A DNA stretch of 64,000 nt from Ligustrum vulgare. Lineage: Eukaryota; Streptophyta; Magnoliopsida; Lamiales; Oleaceae. Below the pieces are notes generated by a model, which was not told where the DNA came from, made no database searches, and saw only the letters and a list, made by a program, of their open reading frames with translations. Shown one piece after another: positions 21,719-33,568 of the stretch. The stretch lies in the NCBI GenBank assembly GCA_963555705.1, contig OY743177.1, forward strand, positions 56,936,096-57,000,095, in the 5' to 3' direction. The position numbers and the translations under genes were made by a program. The first letter of the stretch is position 1; each line of letters begins with the position of its first letter.

Positions 21719-23887
21719 CTATTTCCCGTTGATGGCGTTTTCCAGTGCAATCACCTCCAAGTTCTCAGTGTGGAACCCCTCGTAGTAGGGCTTGAGGCGG
21801 TGTCCATTAACCTCGAACGTTTTATCAGTTTTCAAGCTCCTGATCTCGACTGCACCATGGGGAGAAACATTAATAACGACAAAGGGTCCAACCCAACGAG
21901 AACGAAGCTTACCTGGATGAAGCTTGAGCCGAGAGTGAAACAAAAGAACTTTCTGGCCCTCACTAAAACTTTTTCGAGAAATGCGTTGATCATGGAAGGC
22001 TTTGGTCCGATCTTTATAAATCATAGCATTCTCGTAGGCTTCATTTCGGATCTCGTCGAGTTCTTGCAATTGAAGCTTCCTATGATCTCCCGCTACTCCC
22101 CAGTCCATGTTGCATTGCTTAATGGCCCAGTAAGCTTTGTGCTCGAGTTCCACAGGTAGGTGGCACGGTTTTCCAAACACCAATCGGTATGGGGACATAC
22201 CAATCGGCGTCTTGTAAGCGGTTCTATAAGCCCATAATGCATCTTCCAGTCTGATACTCCAATCCTTGCGGTCTGGCCGAACTGTTTTCTCGAGTATAGA
22301 CTTAACCTCCCTGTTTGAAATTTCTGCCTGCCCACTGGTTTGGGGGTGATATGCGGTGGATACTCGGTGCAACACTCCATATTTCTTTAGTAGTGCCTCA
22401 ATGGTGCGGTTGCAAAAGTGTGTTCCCCTGTCACTGATCATTGCCCGAGGTATACCGAACCTGCTAAAAATGTTAGCCTTTACAAAATCTGCAACAACCT
22501 TAGAGTCATTAGTACGGGTGGCTTTGGCTTCCACCCATTTGGAAACATAATCAACAGCTAATAAAATGTAATTGCAACCAAAAGACGGGGGAAAGGGACC
22601 CATGAAGTCAATGCCCCAAACATCAAAAATTTCACATACAATTATGGGATTTTGGGGCATTTGATCTCGTTGGGATAGATTACCTGATCTTTGGCAATTG
22701 TCGCAAGACTTACAGAATATGTAAGCGTCTTTGAATATGGTAGGCCAAAAGAAACCACTATCCAATACCTTTTGTGCGGTCCTTCTTGGTCCAAAGTGGC
22801 CCCCACATGCATAGGAATGGCAGAAGGTAAGGATTGATTTGTGTTCTGATCCGGGCACGTACCTCCAAATGATTTGATCGGGGCATCTCTTCCACAAGTA
22901 TGGATCATCCCAAATGTAGTATTTGGCGTCACTCCTCATTTTATGCTTCTTTGCCTGCGAAAAATGGGTTGGCATTAGTTTAGAAGTTATATAATTCACT
23001 AAGTCAGCATACCATGGGAGGTTCGCTTCAGTCGCGAATAGGCTTTCGTCCGGGAAAGCTTCACGCAGGGGTAGGTCGTCCTCGGCTTTCACTACCCTGC
23101 TAAGATGGTCAGCCACTACATTTTCCGATCCCGCTTTATCCTTTATTTCCAGGTCAAATTCTTGCAGTAAGAGTATCCATCGGATGATTCTCGGTTTTGC
23201 ATCCTTTTTCACAAATAAGTGCCTCAAAGCTGCATGATCTGTAAAAATAATAACTTTAGAACCCAATAAATATGATCGAAATTTTTCTAAAGCAAATACC
23301 ACATATAAAAGTTCCTTTTCAGTAGTGGTATAGTTTGATTGGGCCTGATTCAATGTTCGAGAAGCACAGTAGATCACATGGGCTGCTCTCCCGACCCGTT
23401 GTCCTAAAACCGCCCCCACGGCATAGTCACTGGCATCGCACATTATTTCGAATGGAAGATCCCAGTTAGGTGCTTGGATAATGGGTGGTGTAGTCAACCG
23501 CTCCTTTAATTGGTTAAAGGCCTTTTTGCACAGATCATTGAACTCAAATGGCACATCGTTTTGCAACAAATTGCACAGTGGGGAGGCAATTTTTGAGAAG
23601 TCTTTTATGAACCTGCGATAAAAACCTGCGTGGCCAAGAAAAGATCGTATATCCCGCACATTTGCAGGGTAAGGTAATGCAGATATGAGGTCTACCTTAG
23701 CCTTATCGACTTCTATTCCTTTTATGGACACTATATGACCCAACACTATCCCTTGATCTACCATAAAATGACATTTTTCCCAGTTTAAGACCAAGTTAGT
23801 GTCAATGCATCGTTTTAAAATCAATGTTAGATTATCTAGACATGCATCAAATGAGTCACCCCACACACTAAAGTCGTCCATGAACAC
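21719..23887 (-). pseudogene. A3 RT C-terminal half, RNase H and integrase
   Basis: The 722-residue frame begins with the RT catalytic FMDDF (residues 2-6). RNase H residues are visible as D151, E190, D217 and D260. Integrase has an HHCC zinc finger (H357, H364 and the Cys pairs at 392-398) and a DD35E core (D427, D486, E522), followed by a C-terminal [16 protein letters not shown] domain. It copies element RNA into DNA and inserts it. No residue looks lost, but it is separated from its N-terminal half by the frameshift at 23914-23920. The stop TAG is followed after 49 nt by GGGAGGCAACCC. Confidence 0.93.
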
Positions 23888-23888
23888 T

Positions 23889-26273
23889 TCAATGATTTTT
23901 CCTATGTATTCGGAAAAAAATGCTCATCATACAACGTTGAAACGTCGCAGGAGCATTACACAAACCAAAAGGCATGCGCCTATATGCATAAGTGCCAAAT
24001 GGACAAGTAAATATGGTTTTTTCTTGATCCTCGGGTGTTATGGCAATTTGAAAATAACCAGAAAAACCATCTAAGAAACAATAATGGGAATGACCCGCTA
24101 ATTTTTCTAACATTTGATCGATAAAGGGAAGGGGAAAATGATCTTTTCGAGTGTCGGCATTTACCTTCCTATAGTCGATGCATACTCGATACCCGGTTTG
24201 CACCCTAGTTGGTACAAGCTCGCCATCTTTGTTTTCCACCATTGTCACTCCAGATTTCTTGGGCACCACTTGCACTGGACCGATCCATTTGCTGTCTGAA
24301 ATTGGGTAAATCATTCCTGCTCCCAACAGCTTTAAGATCTCCTTTTTCACCACGTCCATCATTGCTGGATTGAGTCTTCGTTGAGCTTGCCTTGATGGTT
24401 GAGCTCCTTCCTCAAGTAATATCCGGTGCATACAGATCGATGGACTGATTCCTTTGATATCTGCAATTGTCCATCCAATTGCTTCTTTATGCTCCTGAAG
24501 AACCCGAACCAGCTTATCTTCTTCCACTTTGGTGAGGTTGGATGAAACGATTACCGGGAGTGTTTCTCCTTCACCTAGAAATGCATACTTCAAATGGGCT
24601 GGTAGGGTTTTCATTTCCACTACGGGTGCCTGCAAGACAGAGGGTAGCAATTTGTTAGGATAGTCTGTCAATTGGATTGATTTAATAGTGTACCTGTGCG
24701 GCACGGGTCTCAACGAGTTAAGTGCAATAATTTCATTTTGCAGTTCCCTGCTCATCCCCACATCATCGTCATCAATATGACTCAATGATTCAGAAATAGC
24801 TGTTTCTAGTTCGTCCCTGCAATTTAGTTCAAACACTTTCTGCACAGTAGGGGTAATTATGTCAATAGAATATGCAGCATAAATATCATTCGGGTGTTTT
24901 ATTGCATCATAAATGTTAAATTGCACCACCTCCCCATCAAATTCCATAGTTAATACCCCATTCCTAACATCGATAGTAGTTTGAGACGTCCACAAAAAGG
25001 GTCTTCCCAGCAAAATAGGGGTGGAATTAGGGGAATGGTCATCGTTCATGTCTAGGACATAAAAGTCTGCAGGAAATACTAGGTTCCCTACTTGCACTAA
25101 AACATCTTCAACTACCCCATCCGGATAAGCATTTGAACGGTCGGCTAGTTGAACAATCACATTTGTTTCAGTCATATTAGCAAGTTTTAAAGCATTGTAC
25201 GTAGACCTAGGCATTACATTTATAGATGCACCTAAGTCTATTAATGCACGATCCAGTTTAGTGTTACCTATTTGGCATGGTATAGTGAACATACCTGGAT
25301 CCTTGCATTTTGGGGGCAGTTTCCTTTGGAAGAGTGCTGACATATTTTCCCCCATTCTTACCATTTCATTTCCCATCAACTTCCGTTTGTTGGTGCACAG
25401 CTCCTTTAAGAACTTCGCGTATCGGGGCACTTGCTTGATTGCATCCAACAGTGGAATGTTGATTTCCACCTTCCTGAACATTTCCAGAATTTCCCTCTCC
25501 TTGCTTTCCTTAGTCGCCTTCGCGAACCTGCTCGGAAAAGGCGGTGGAGTTAGTTTCGCATTCACAATAGGTTCGGTTTTTACCTGAGAGTTTTGTGGAA
25601 TGCTGTTTTTCTTTTCGACTTCTTTTTCTCCAACCTCCTCCTCTTCACTCGCGGTTGGCTTTGATTGTGGCACCTCAATTTCTTTTCCACTTCGAAGAGT
25701 AATTGCACTTACATTCTTCGGATTCACCTCGGGTTGAGATGGCAACTTTCCTCCTGTTTGTGCTTCCAATCTATTGATAGCTGTGGCCATTTGACTCATT
25801 TGATTTTCCAGGTTTTGAATGCTGGATTTGGCATCCTGTTGAAATTGTAGAGTGTTAGTGGCCAAAGTTTTCATCATTTCTTCGAGAGACATACCTGATG
25901 ATTGTGGCTTTTGCTGATATTGTCCCTGTGGATGGAAATTTCCTTGTTGTTGAAAATTCCCTTGAGGCTTGTTGGAGACGAAACCCGGAGGTTTGTTATT
26001 TCCATAGCTCAAGTTCGGGTGGTCCCTCCAGCCAGGATTGTAAGTGTTCGAGTACGGATTGTATTGTTGTTTTTGAAATGGGAAGCCTCCAGCAGCGTTC
26101 ACTTGTTCACTGTTTTCCTCTTGGAGCACTGGGCACGCATCCGTTGCATGTCCGAAGTTAGCACATATCCCGCATGCTTTGACTTGTTGTGTACTTCCTA
26201 CAGTAAGTTTTTTAACGAGATTTGTTAGTTCAAACAGTTGACTTTCTATATTGGAACTACTTACCTCGTTCAC
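23889..26273 (-). pseudogene. A3 gag C-terminus, protease and RT fingers/palm, up to a frameshift
   Basis: This 794-residue frame opens with the end of gag. A CCHC knuckle lies at residues 34-47 (CGICANFGHATDAC), followed by a Gln/Pro/Gly-rich region (residues 65-125). The aspartic protease active site is DLGAS at 346-350. Reverse transcriptase starts near residue 600, with YRVCIDYRKVNADT, FLDGFSGYFQI (first catalytic Asp), FTCPFGTYAYRRMPFGLC and NAPATFQRCM motifs. A seven-A run at 23914-23920 (plus strand) puts translation out of frame just before the FMDD motif, which begins the next ORF. Family and order match the Athila lineage of Ty3/Gypsy elements. Confidence 0.93.
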
Positions 26274-26282
26274 GCGGCGAAC

Positions 26283-27044
26283 TTACATGTCTCGGGTTGG
26301 GTTAAATTGCTGAGTGTTTTCAGCCATGTTGGAAATCAAAGCCCAAGCCTGTTCCGGTGTTTTGTCCATTAAGGCGCCTCCACTTGCGGCATCTATCATA
26401 CTTCTGTCCATTGGCAGCAGTCCTTCGTAGAAATATTGCACCAGTAGTTGTTCGCTGATTTGATGATGGGGGCAGCTCGAGATGAGCTTCTTGAAGCGCT
26501 CCCAATATTCATACAGCGATTCACCATTGTTTTGACGAACCCCGCAAATTTCCTTCCGGATTGTTCCAGCCCGAGAAGCAGGAAAATATTTTTCCAAAAA
26601 TAGCCTCTTCATGTCATTCCAGGTGGTGACTGATCCGGATGGTAAACAGTATAGCCAATCAGTAGCGGCATCCTTTAACGAGAATGGAAAGACCCTCGTT
26701 TTAATTTGTTCCTCGGTAATACCAGTGGGTCTCATACTGTCACAAACCACGTGGGATTCCTTGAGATGCCTGTAAGGGTCTTCACCAGCATGTCCTCGAA
26801 AAGTTGGCAACAAGTGAATGAGTCCAGATTTGAGTTCAAAAGCTTTTCCCTCCTCCACTGTCGGAAAAGTGATACAGAGTGGCTGTTGAGCGACATCTGG
26901 AGTGGCCAATTGTTTAAGTGTCCTGTTGTTGAGGTTATGAGCTGCCATTTGTTCTAGTGCTTCCCTTCTTCGCTGTTGAAAAGTTCGCTCGATTTCTGGA
27001 TCAAATAGAAAATATTCAGGATTAGTGGATCGAGTTTTATGCAT
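26283..27044 (-). pseudogene. gag: A3 gag, N-terminal part up to a nonsense codon
   Basis: I start this at the ATG at 27044 (MHKTRSTNPEYFLFDPEIER), because the longer frame upstream runs through the primer-binding site. The 253 residues hold a retrotransposon gag/capsid domain: FELKSGLIHLLPTFRGHAGEDPY, then FPFSLKDAATDWLYCLPSGS, LFLEKYFPASRA and the ESLYEYWERFKKL block. The protein forms virus-like particles around the element RNA in the cytoplasm. A TAA at 26283-26285 stops it, but the next ORF continues in the same frame four codons later with the gag C-terminus. The stop is therefore probably a point mutation within gag rather than a natural gag-pol boundary, although readthrough cannot be excluded. 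Confidence 0.88.
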
Positions 27045-27183
27045 ATAAATAAATGAATAATTAAATAAAATTTTCGGAATCTCAAATTTTTTTTTTTTTT
27101 TTTTTATACCGAAAATAAAAATAAATAAACAAAAATGCAGAAAATAAAATTCTAATTGATTAAACAGAAAATTGGTTAACCGT

Positions 27184-27201
27184 TCCCCGGCAACGGCGCC
27201 A
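27184..27201 (-). promoter_or_regulatory. A3 primer-binding site (tRNA-Asp)
   Basis: The minus strand reads TGGCGCCGTTGCCGGGGA, complementary to the plant tRNA-Asp 3' end, six bases from the LTR end. Confidence 0.92.
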
Positions 27202-28127
27202 AAAACTTGGTGCGCGTCGCGATGCACCAAGAATTAATTAAATTTCCTTACTCGCCAAAACTCAAATTTAAATGTGATAGCGGAAGCAAGGGTCGATCCC
27301 ACGAGGAACGGGAACTAATTTAATGCCATGTCAATTAGAATTATAAGGGGGGTTTTGAGTTGAAAATTGCAATTAATCTAAATGATCAAATAAAGATGTA
27401 AAATAGCTGGAATAAAAATCAATTAATAAAGAATCCTAGTTCTCAGGTTCGGTTGTGCCCTATCATAATATTGTCATTCCCCAAGCAACGCATGTACTAT
27501 TTCCTTTGTTTTATTTATCACCCGGAATAATCAAAAAGCTCTAATTAATCCAATCCTTCCTTAATAATAATCAATCAGAATTAGTTCTCCAATCAATTTA
27601 GAGTGAATGAACAACCTAGACTAAGCTCCCTAGATTTAATTCATTAACTATGTGAAAACAAGAAGAATTAGGTGAACTAAATTATCAATTACATATGCTC
27701 GAATTGATTAATCTAGATTGGATTTTCATATGGAAATATAAAATTACCAATTGCTACTATGATTTGGATAACAAGACAAATACGAATCCAATTACCCAAA
27801 TTAGCAAACATCAACACAATAATTAAAAGACAAGGCCTTAATCAATTAATAAATTGTCTTGACGAAATTAATGTTCATGAGAAATCCAATAAATAAAACA
27901 TAAGAAACAAGAACTACGTTACGAGTTTGAGGAATGAATAATAAAATAATATGAACACAACGTCCCCCTTGAACTAGGTTGAGAAGACTAGCCACGCATT
28001 GCCATGAAGAATTCCCCAAAAATATTGTCTTGATTCACCTTGATTTTGCCTCGGATTTCTTCTTTTCAAACCTTGATATTGGTGGCTCTTAAAAATAAAA
28101 TCTCCTCTTTTCTTGTCATGAACTTCC

Positions 28128-28138
28128 CTATTTATAAC
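28128..28138 (-). promoter_or_regulatory. Predicted TATA box of A3 LTR
   Basis: The minus strand reads GTTATAAATAG, ~85 bp downstream of the last palindrome in the array. The same box and spacing occur in the 3' LTR (16841-16851). Confidence 0.65.
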
Positions 28139-28222
28139 TTCAATTTTCGTGCCCTAGCTTTGGCCTCAAGAAATCCCAAATTATGGAAAGAATTGAAATA
28201 AGGAAATTCTTGACTTGAAGAT

Positions 28223-28476
28223 TTACGGCCGTAATTTTCCATTTACGGCCGTAATTGAGTTTCTGCGTATTTTCCAAAGTTGACATTACGGCCGTGACAT
28301 ATCCATTTACGGCCGTGACATATCCATTTACGGCCGTAACTAAGTCTCTGCTGATTTCTTTCTTTTAGATGGTTACGGCCGTAACTTTACCTTTACGGCC
28401 GTAACTAAGTCTCTGCTTAATTTCACTTTGCTTCACGACACTTTCACGGCCGTAACCTTATTTTCTTACGGCCGTA
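28223..28476 (-). repeat. Paired TTACGGCCGTAA palindrome array in A3 U3
   Basis: Perfect 12-bp palindromes occur in pairs 8-12 bp apart, and each pair is followed by a TCTCTGC or TTTCTGC box and then ~20 bp before the next pair. Variant copies mostly differ at CpG positions or at the last AA. The array is upstream of the TATA box. Confidence 0.85.
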
Positions 28477-28734
28477 ACTTTATTTGCATGAAAGTCCCCA
28501 GACTTCAGTCTTGAGTGCATTTTGATCTTTTTTTCTTCTTTTCTCTTCTTTTATGATCCTATGCAATATAAAACATAAAATGCATTAATAATACTTAGAT
28601 AGAATCACATTATTGCTTATTTAAGGATATAAGTGCATCAAATAAACGTTAATATAACACTTATCGAGTCATAAAGGCTTAAACAGAAAAGTTAAAGATG
28701 CTTTAACGTCTTATGTGTAAGTCCACTCTCCGTA

Positions 28735-28841
28735 CTTGCTTTCTAGCTGACCCCTGTAACGAGCTCTAGGTCGGCAGCTTCCAACTAAGTTGAGTTTAGG
28801 GTACCAGATTCAGAGAATCCCTTAAACTTACTTGTTCGAGT
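28735..28841 (-). repeat. A2 tandem-repeat unit, copy 2
   Basis: It contains TGACCCCTGTAACGAGCTC, AGGTCGGCAGCTTCCAACT and ends GTTCGAGTC. It is the partner of 15819-15920, separated from it by insertion of A3. Confidence 0.7.
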
Positions 28842-30517
28842 CAAAAATGCATTTGAAGAGTAGAATAAGACCTTCAGCATTTTTCTGTTTTTATGCTGGT
28901 TATTATGGTTTATACCCGTTGATCGAAATCCTTTACAGTAAATATGTAAAATTAAAAACTTCAAGTCTTAAATCCATCAATGCATACTCATACTAACCTT
29001 ACCACCCCCAAGCTGCTTCTTGAGTAGTTTGGTTCTATATTTCAGGTCGGGATCTAATTGTCTTAAGGTTTGAGATTTTACAGTCAGTTCTATGTTCAAA
29101 GTGCATAAGTTTACCCCACAACTATCAAGCATTTTCCTACACAAGTTTTTATTCGAAGTGACTATGTACTCAAATTTGATTAAAGTCTCACATGGATGAA
29201 TGTTAAGAAAAATTTAGTTCGCATGTTGCCCAATTTTCTAACTAAAGCACAAAAGTCAATTCATATCATATCATAAGCAATAAATAAATCAACCAAAATT
29301 TTCAAATTTTTCACTTTTTATGATTTTTTTCAATTTTTCAAATTTTTATGAATTTTCTACCCAAAATCGAATAATGTGTAGATGAAAGCACATGAATGAG
29401 ATTCCCAACCCCAAACTAGAATCATACACTGTCCTCAATGTATTCAAAACACATAAATAAAATAAACACAGAAATAACAAAGAGAGTTAATGTACTTCCC
29501 GGGTTTGGAGAGTTGGTGTTCCCATTTTTGAAGCTTTGACTTGAATGTTTTGTTGGATGAAATGATCCCTTACTTCCTTTTTCATGTTTGGCGTGAATTG
29601 CCCCATGATGATGTGTTCCTTGCAAATAAACATTAATGATCATTAGAAGTATAATCATCACATAGGAACTAAAGAAAATCAACACAACACACCCAAACTA
29701 GGACTTAGAAAAAAAAATTGAAATTTTTGAAAAGTGGTCGACCACTGATTTTCAACCCTTGACATCGCCTCAAAAAAGTGAAAATTTCCCGAGACATGTC
29801 CTGGGAATATGAAAGTATATAACTTGGTCTACAACATATCAAAAGTTCAACAAGTTTGACGTTCATTTGGGCCATGAAAAGATGTGACAAAGTAGGTGCA
29901 GTGAAGCTGAAATTGGTGCAGTGGTGTTGTGATGCCTTGCAATGGCCTTGCAATGAAGTGCTTTGTAGTGCAAAAATGTTCATGTTGAGTTCTATACCTT
30001 AAATCTGTGTAAACAATGAATGGATGATGTACAAATGATGTTTAACATATAGTGAGGGTGATCATCCAAAAAGATTTGCCAAAACTCAACAAAAACCTCA
30101 TTGAAACATTTAATCAAACACCTTGCATGCATATTAAGAAATCAAGAAATTCATAAAATTGGAGATTTGAATTAAGCCAAAAACTTTCACATAATAAACA
30201 CAATTCAATACTCCAATTTCTAGCCTAAACCTATCACCATCAATTCACAATATTCAATTTTCACAAAGAATTTGAAGAACACAAAAATTATGCATAATCT
30301 TGGAAATTGGTGAAAACTTCTTACCTTTGGATGATTTTGATGTAATGCAAGGTATGATTTTGATGTAATGCAAGGTATGATTTTGAGTTATAATGATGTG
30401 CAAACTTAGGGGAACAGTTGGGGATTCAATGTTGGACGATTTGAGGGGGGGGAAAATGGGTTTGAAGTGGTTAAAATGAAAGGTTCGGCAATATATATCA
30501 AACTTCCGGTTCTATCC
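28842..30517 (-). other. A2 non-coding region where a third ORF would lie
   Basis: No supported coding sequence. At 29404-29440 the minus strand has ATTGAGGACAGTGTATG followed by TAGTTTGGGGTTGGG, the internal polypurine-like block that matches A1 11276-11309. A 28-bp tandem duplication (ATGATTTTGATGTAATGC unit) occurs near 30328-30385. In A3 the equivalent interval holds the env-position ORF; here only short meaningless frames remain. Confidence 0.5.
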
Positions 30518-30540
30518 AATTTATAACCGTGCGATCGCAT
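30518..30540 (-). promoter_or_regulatory. Internal GCGATCGC palindrome plus TATA-like box in A2
   Basis: The minus strand reads ATGCGATCGCACGG and then TTATAAATTGG. A palindrome core thus directly precedes a TATA-like box, about 350 nt after the post-stop module. It resembles the palindrome/TATA layout of the LTRs and of the A3 interior. Confidence 0.4.
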
Positions 30541-30884
30541 GATGTTAAAGGCAGTGACTTGAAATTTTTCAAAATTTGAGTTTTGAACCCCGTTTTCGAC
30601 CCCTGAATGCTTTCAAATGCATGCAACCAACTTCTAAACAATATGTTCATGTCCTAAGCTAAGTGATCAAGTGGAAGATTGTGATAAAAAGTTACAAAAC
30701 AAATAGAAAACAAATAAATCCTAAAGATGCTAAAACATGCAAGAATAGGTGCAATGAAGTTTTCAATGCCACTAACATGTCAAAATATGAATTCTAAGCA
30801 TGCAAGTGATCCTAAAATGCAGTGTGTAGCATCAAAACAATAATAAAGAAAATAGATAAAACAAATAAAGAAAAAGGGTTTGAG

Positions 30885-30950
30885 AAGTTGGGTTGCCTCC
30901 CAACAAGCGCTTCATTTAAAGTCTAGAGCTAGACTTTTTGGCAAACTTTC
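30885..30950 (-). ncRNA. Post-stop two-hairpin module of A2
   Basis: After the TGA (30951-30953, minus), GTCTAGCTCTAGAC can pair as stem GUCU/AGAC, extendable to eight pairs. After GCGCT, GTTGGGAGGCAACCCAAC forms a six-pair stem with loop AGGCAA. GGGAGGCAACCC begins 49 nt after the stop codon, the same distance as in A1 and A3. Confidence 0.6.
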
Positions 30951-33297
30951 TCAAGGTGGCATGAAACATGATGTTGAGGCCCTATCATTTGTCTTGACCC
31001 CATACTCAACTTGTTCCCAAAGATGAAGATGCTGTGCCACTTCAATTTTTGAACAGTTTTCAAGTAGTGGATTTTGATTCACTAGTTGAACCATGTCAAA
31101 TGTTACTTTCTCCTCCTCTACTCGAAGCATGACCTCCCCCTTTTCCACGTCAACCAAGGCTCTAGCAGTAGCCAGAAAGGGTCGACCTAAAATCAGTGGA
31201 ACTTACTATCTTCCTCCATATCTAGAATCACGAAGTCAGCAGGGAATATGAATTTGTCCACTTTAACCAGTACATCCTCAATGACTCCGTATGGGTATCG
31301 AATGGAACGATCAGCTAACTGCAAGATGATTGGGCTAGGCTTTGGGTCCCCTAATCCTAGCTTCATATAGACTGAAAGAGGCATCAAATTTATACTCGCA
31401 CCAAGGTCACATAAAACTTTGTTAAACTTTAAGTCACCAATGATGCAAGGAATTGAAAAACTTCCTGGATCTCTCAGCTTGGGTGGCAGCTTTTGTTGCA
31501 AAATGGCGCTGCACTCTTCATTCAGTGACACATCTTTAAGTTCCTCAAGTTTTCTCTTACTTGACATCATTTTTTTCAGGAACTTGGTATAGCTGGGGAT
31601 TTGGGTAATGGCTTCTAGGAAAGGAATGTTAATGTGCAGATTTCTGAGCATGTTGAAAAATTTATTGAACTGTTGATCCTCTTTAGGCTTTTGTAATCTT
31701 TGCGGGAATGGAATAGGGGACTCATGAGGTTTAATTGTCAATTTTACCTCATTCTCCTCTTTCTTCTCAGCAGATTGTTTTTCAGGTGCCTCAACATGTT
31801 TTCCCTTTTCTTCATCTGACTTTTGCACATGAATTTCAGGCAATCTCACCCCACTGCGTGTGGTAATTGCATTTACTCCTTATTTCTCTTTCCAACCTTT
31901 CAGTCTTTGGGGAAAAGGAGTGGGAGGTTCATAAACTCTGTCACATGGAGCAAAAGTGATCCTTCCTGGCACAAAATCTATCTCTCTTTCAACGATTTTT
32001 ATTGCCATCACTTGCTCCCTAGGATTAACCTCAGTATTACCAAACAGTGTACCTGGGGCTCTGTTTGCTAAAGCCTGAGCTATCTGACCAACTTGGGTTT
32101 CCAAATTTTTGATTGAAGCTTGATGATTTCGCAGTGTAGTTTCAGTCATCCTCATGAACTGATCAATTTTTGTCATGAACTGATCAGTTTTAGCCATAAA
32201 TTGATTGGTTTAGCTCATTTACTGGTCATTCTTCTCTATCAATTTCACAACCATCTCTTCAAGTTGAGGTTTCTTCTCCACTACCTGCTGTGGAGGGGCT
32301 TGCTGGCCAGTTTCATTTTGATTATCCCTCCATAAAAAGTTAGGGTGATTTCGCCAACCAGGATTATAAGTGTTGGAGTATGGATTATTTTGGCGATGTC
32401 CCCCTTGTATAAAGCTGACCTGCTCAGCTTGAGCTGCCAAAATTGGACAATCCGAGGTATTGTGATTGGCCCCACATTCCTCGCATCCAGTTACTACACT
32501 TTTCACTGAATGGTTGGTTTGTATGAAATTCATCAAAGAGTCTATTTTAGCAGACAATGCCGAAACATCATCCATTGCATAAACTCCTTCTGGTTTCTTT
32601 TGAATGATCCTCTCAGACGCCACATTGCGTTGGTATTGGCTATTCTTTCAAACAGTTCAAGTGCTCAATCCAGAGTTTGGGTAGTTATTGATCCATTTGA
32701 TGACGAATCAACAAGACTCTTGTATTGAGGGAGCAAGCCAATGTAAAAGTACCTTACCTGCTCATATTTAGGTAATCCATGTTGAGGGCACTTCCTAAGC
32801 ATGCTTTTAAACCTATTCCATGCTTCATCAAATAACTCAGACTCTTGTTGTTGAAAAGTTGTTATCTTATGTCTGAGTTTAGCAACTTTGGCTGGGGGCA
32901 TGAATTTTGTGCAAAATTTTTGGGCCAAGTCATTCCAGGTTGTTATACTTGCAGGAGGACGGGAGTCTAACCGATCTATTGCCCTATCTCGTAAGGTGTA
33001 TGGAAACAACCTAAGTCTTATGGCGTCATCTGACACACCCTGCTATTTAAAATGTTCACACATGTCTAAAAATTTAGACACATGTGCATGTGGATTTTCA
33101 TCGGGTTTGCCATAGAATTGATGTCCATTTTGAAACATATTTATCACATTGGTCTTTAATTGGAAGTTTGCAAAACCAAAAGGTGGATAAACTATGCTTG
33201 ATTGGTTTTGGAAAACTTGTGGGGTCATGAAATCTCCTACAAGTCTATTCCCCTCATCATCTAGCTCAACTCCAGGTAAAGTCATATTGTTTGCCAT
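30951..33297 (-). pseudogene. A2 gag-protease region, broken
   Basis: Translation on the minus strand starts MANNMTLPGVELDD at 33297. It continues through a capsid-like retrotransposon gag segment (RLFPYTLRDRA, SITTWNDLAQKF, FDEAWNRFKSMLRKCPQHG), a CCHC-like knuckle (CEECGANHNTSDC, one residue shorter than usual) and an aspartic protease (CDLGASINLMP near residue 140 of the 31849-31193 frame). An in-frame stop interrupts it at 33043-33045, frameshifts lie near 32625 and 31195, and a further stop lies near 32215. The region ends at FMPP and TGA (30951). No RT follows. By homology it is Athila-type gag-protease; the breaks make it non-functional. Confidence 0.88.
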
Positions 33298-33568
33298 TTG
33301 AATTTTTTTATTTTTTTGTTTATCTAGTTCCCTAAGTTCTCTTAATCTATGGTGTAAAGTACGTTCTATTTTCGGGTCAACTTCGAAAAGACTCCCTTAC
33401 ACAACTAAAAGAAAAATAACGAAACTAGTAACTAAAACTAAAATTAGAATTTAAAGTCCTAAAATAAAATAAAAACAAGAACAAAAAATAAACAAGAATA
33501 AAATAAAAATAAAGCGGTAAAAAAGTCCGAATTAGTGAAAGTAATCTAAGAATAAATTTAAAGAACAA

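Larger units (their letters stand above)
15921..28664 (-). mobile_element. LTR retrotransposon A3: near-complete Athila-type Ty3/Gypsy element
   Basis: A3 lies inside A2 on the minus strand. Its LTRs are 27208-28664 (5') and 15921-17358 (3'). The order is PBS, gag, protease, RT, RNase H, integrase, spacer, env-position ORF, polypurine tract. The LTRs differ at roughly ten sites by eye plus one 21-bp tandem unit, so insertion is recent. CGAG is shared at both junctions (15917-15920 and 28665-28668), with the terminal CA of the 5' LTR apparently lost, so the duplication is slightly eroded. Coding damage is limited to one nonsense codon (26283-26285) and one frameshift (23914-23920). Confidence 0.92.
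27208..28664 (-). repeat. 5' LTR of A3
   Basis: Minus-strand start (GATAAGTGTT) lies at the high coordinate and the end (GCGCACCA) at 27208. It carries a palindrome array at 28223-28476 with six exact TTACGGCCGTAA copies plus variants, a TATA box at 28128-28138, and a U5 block CTCGTGGGATCGACCC. One 21-bp TTACGGCCGTGACATATCCA-type unit is tandemly repeated here (about 28286-28327) but single in the other LTR. Confidence 0.93.

Noticed and set aside
27184..27201. tRNA-like CCCCGGCAACGGCGCCA sequences as tRNA gene ends
   Set aside because: They are retrotransposon primer-binding sites abutting LTRs, with no cloverleaf upstream.
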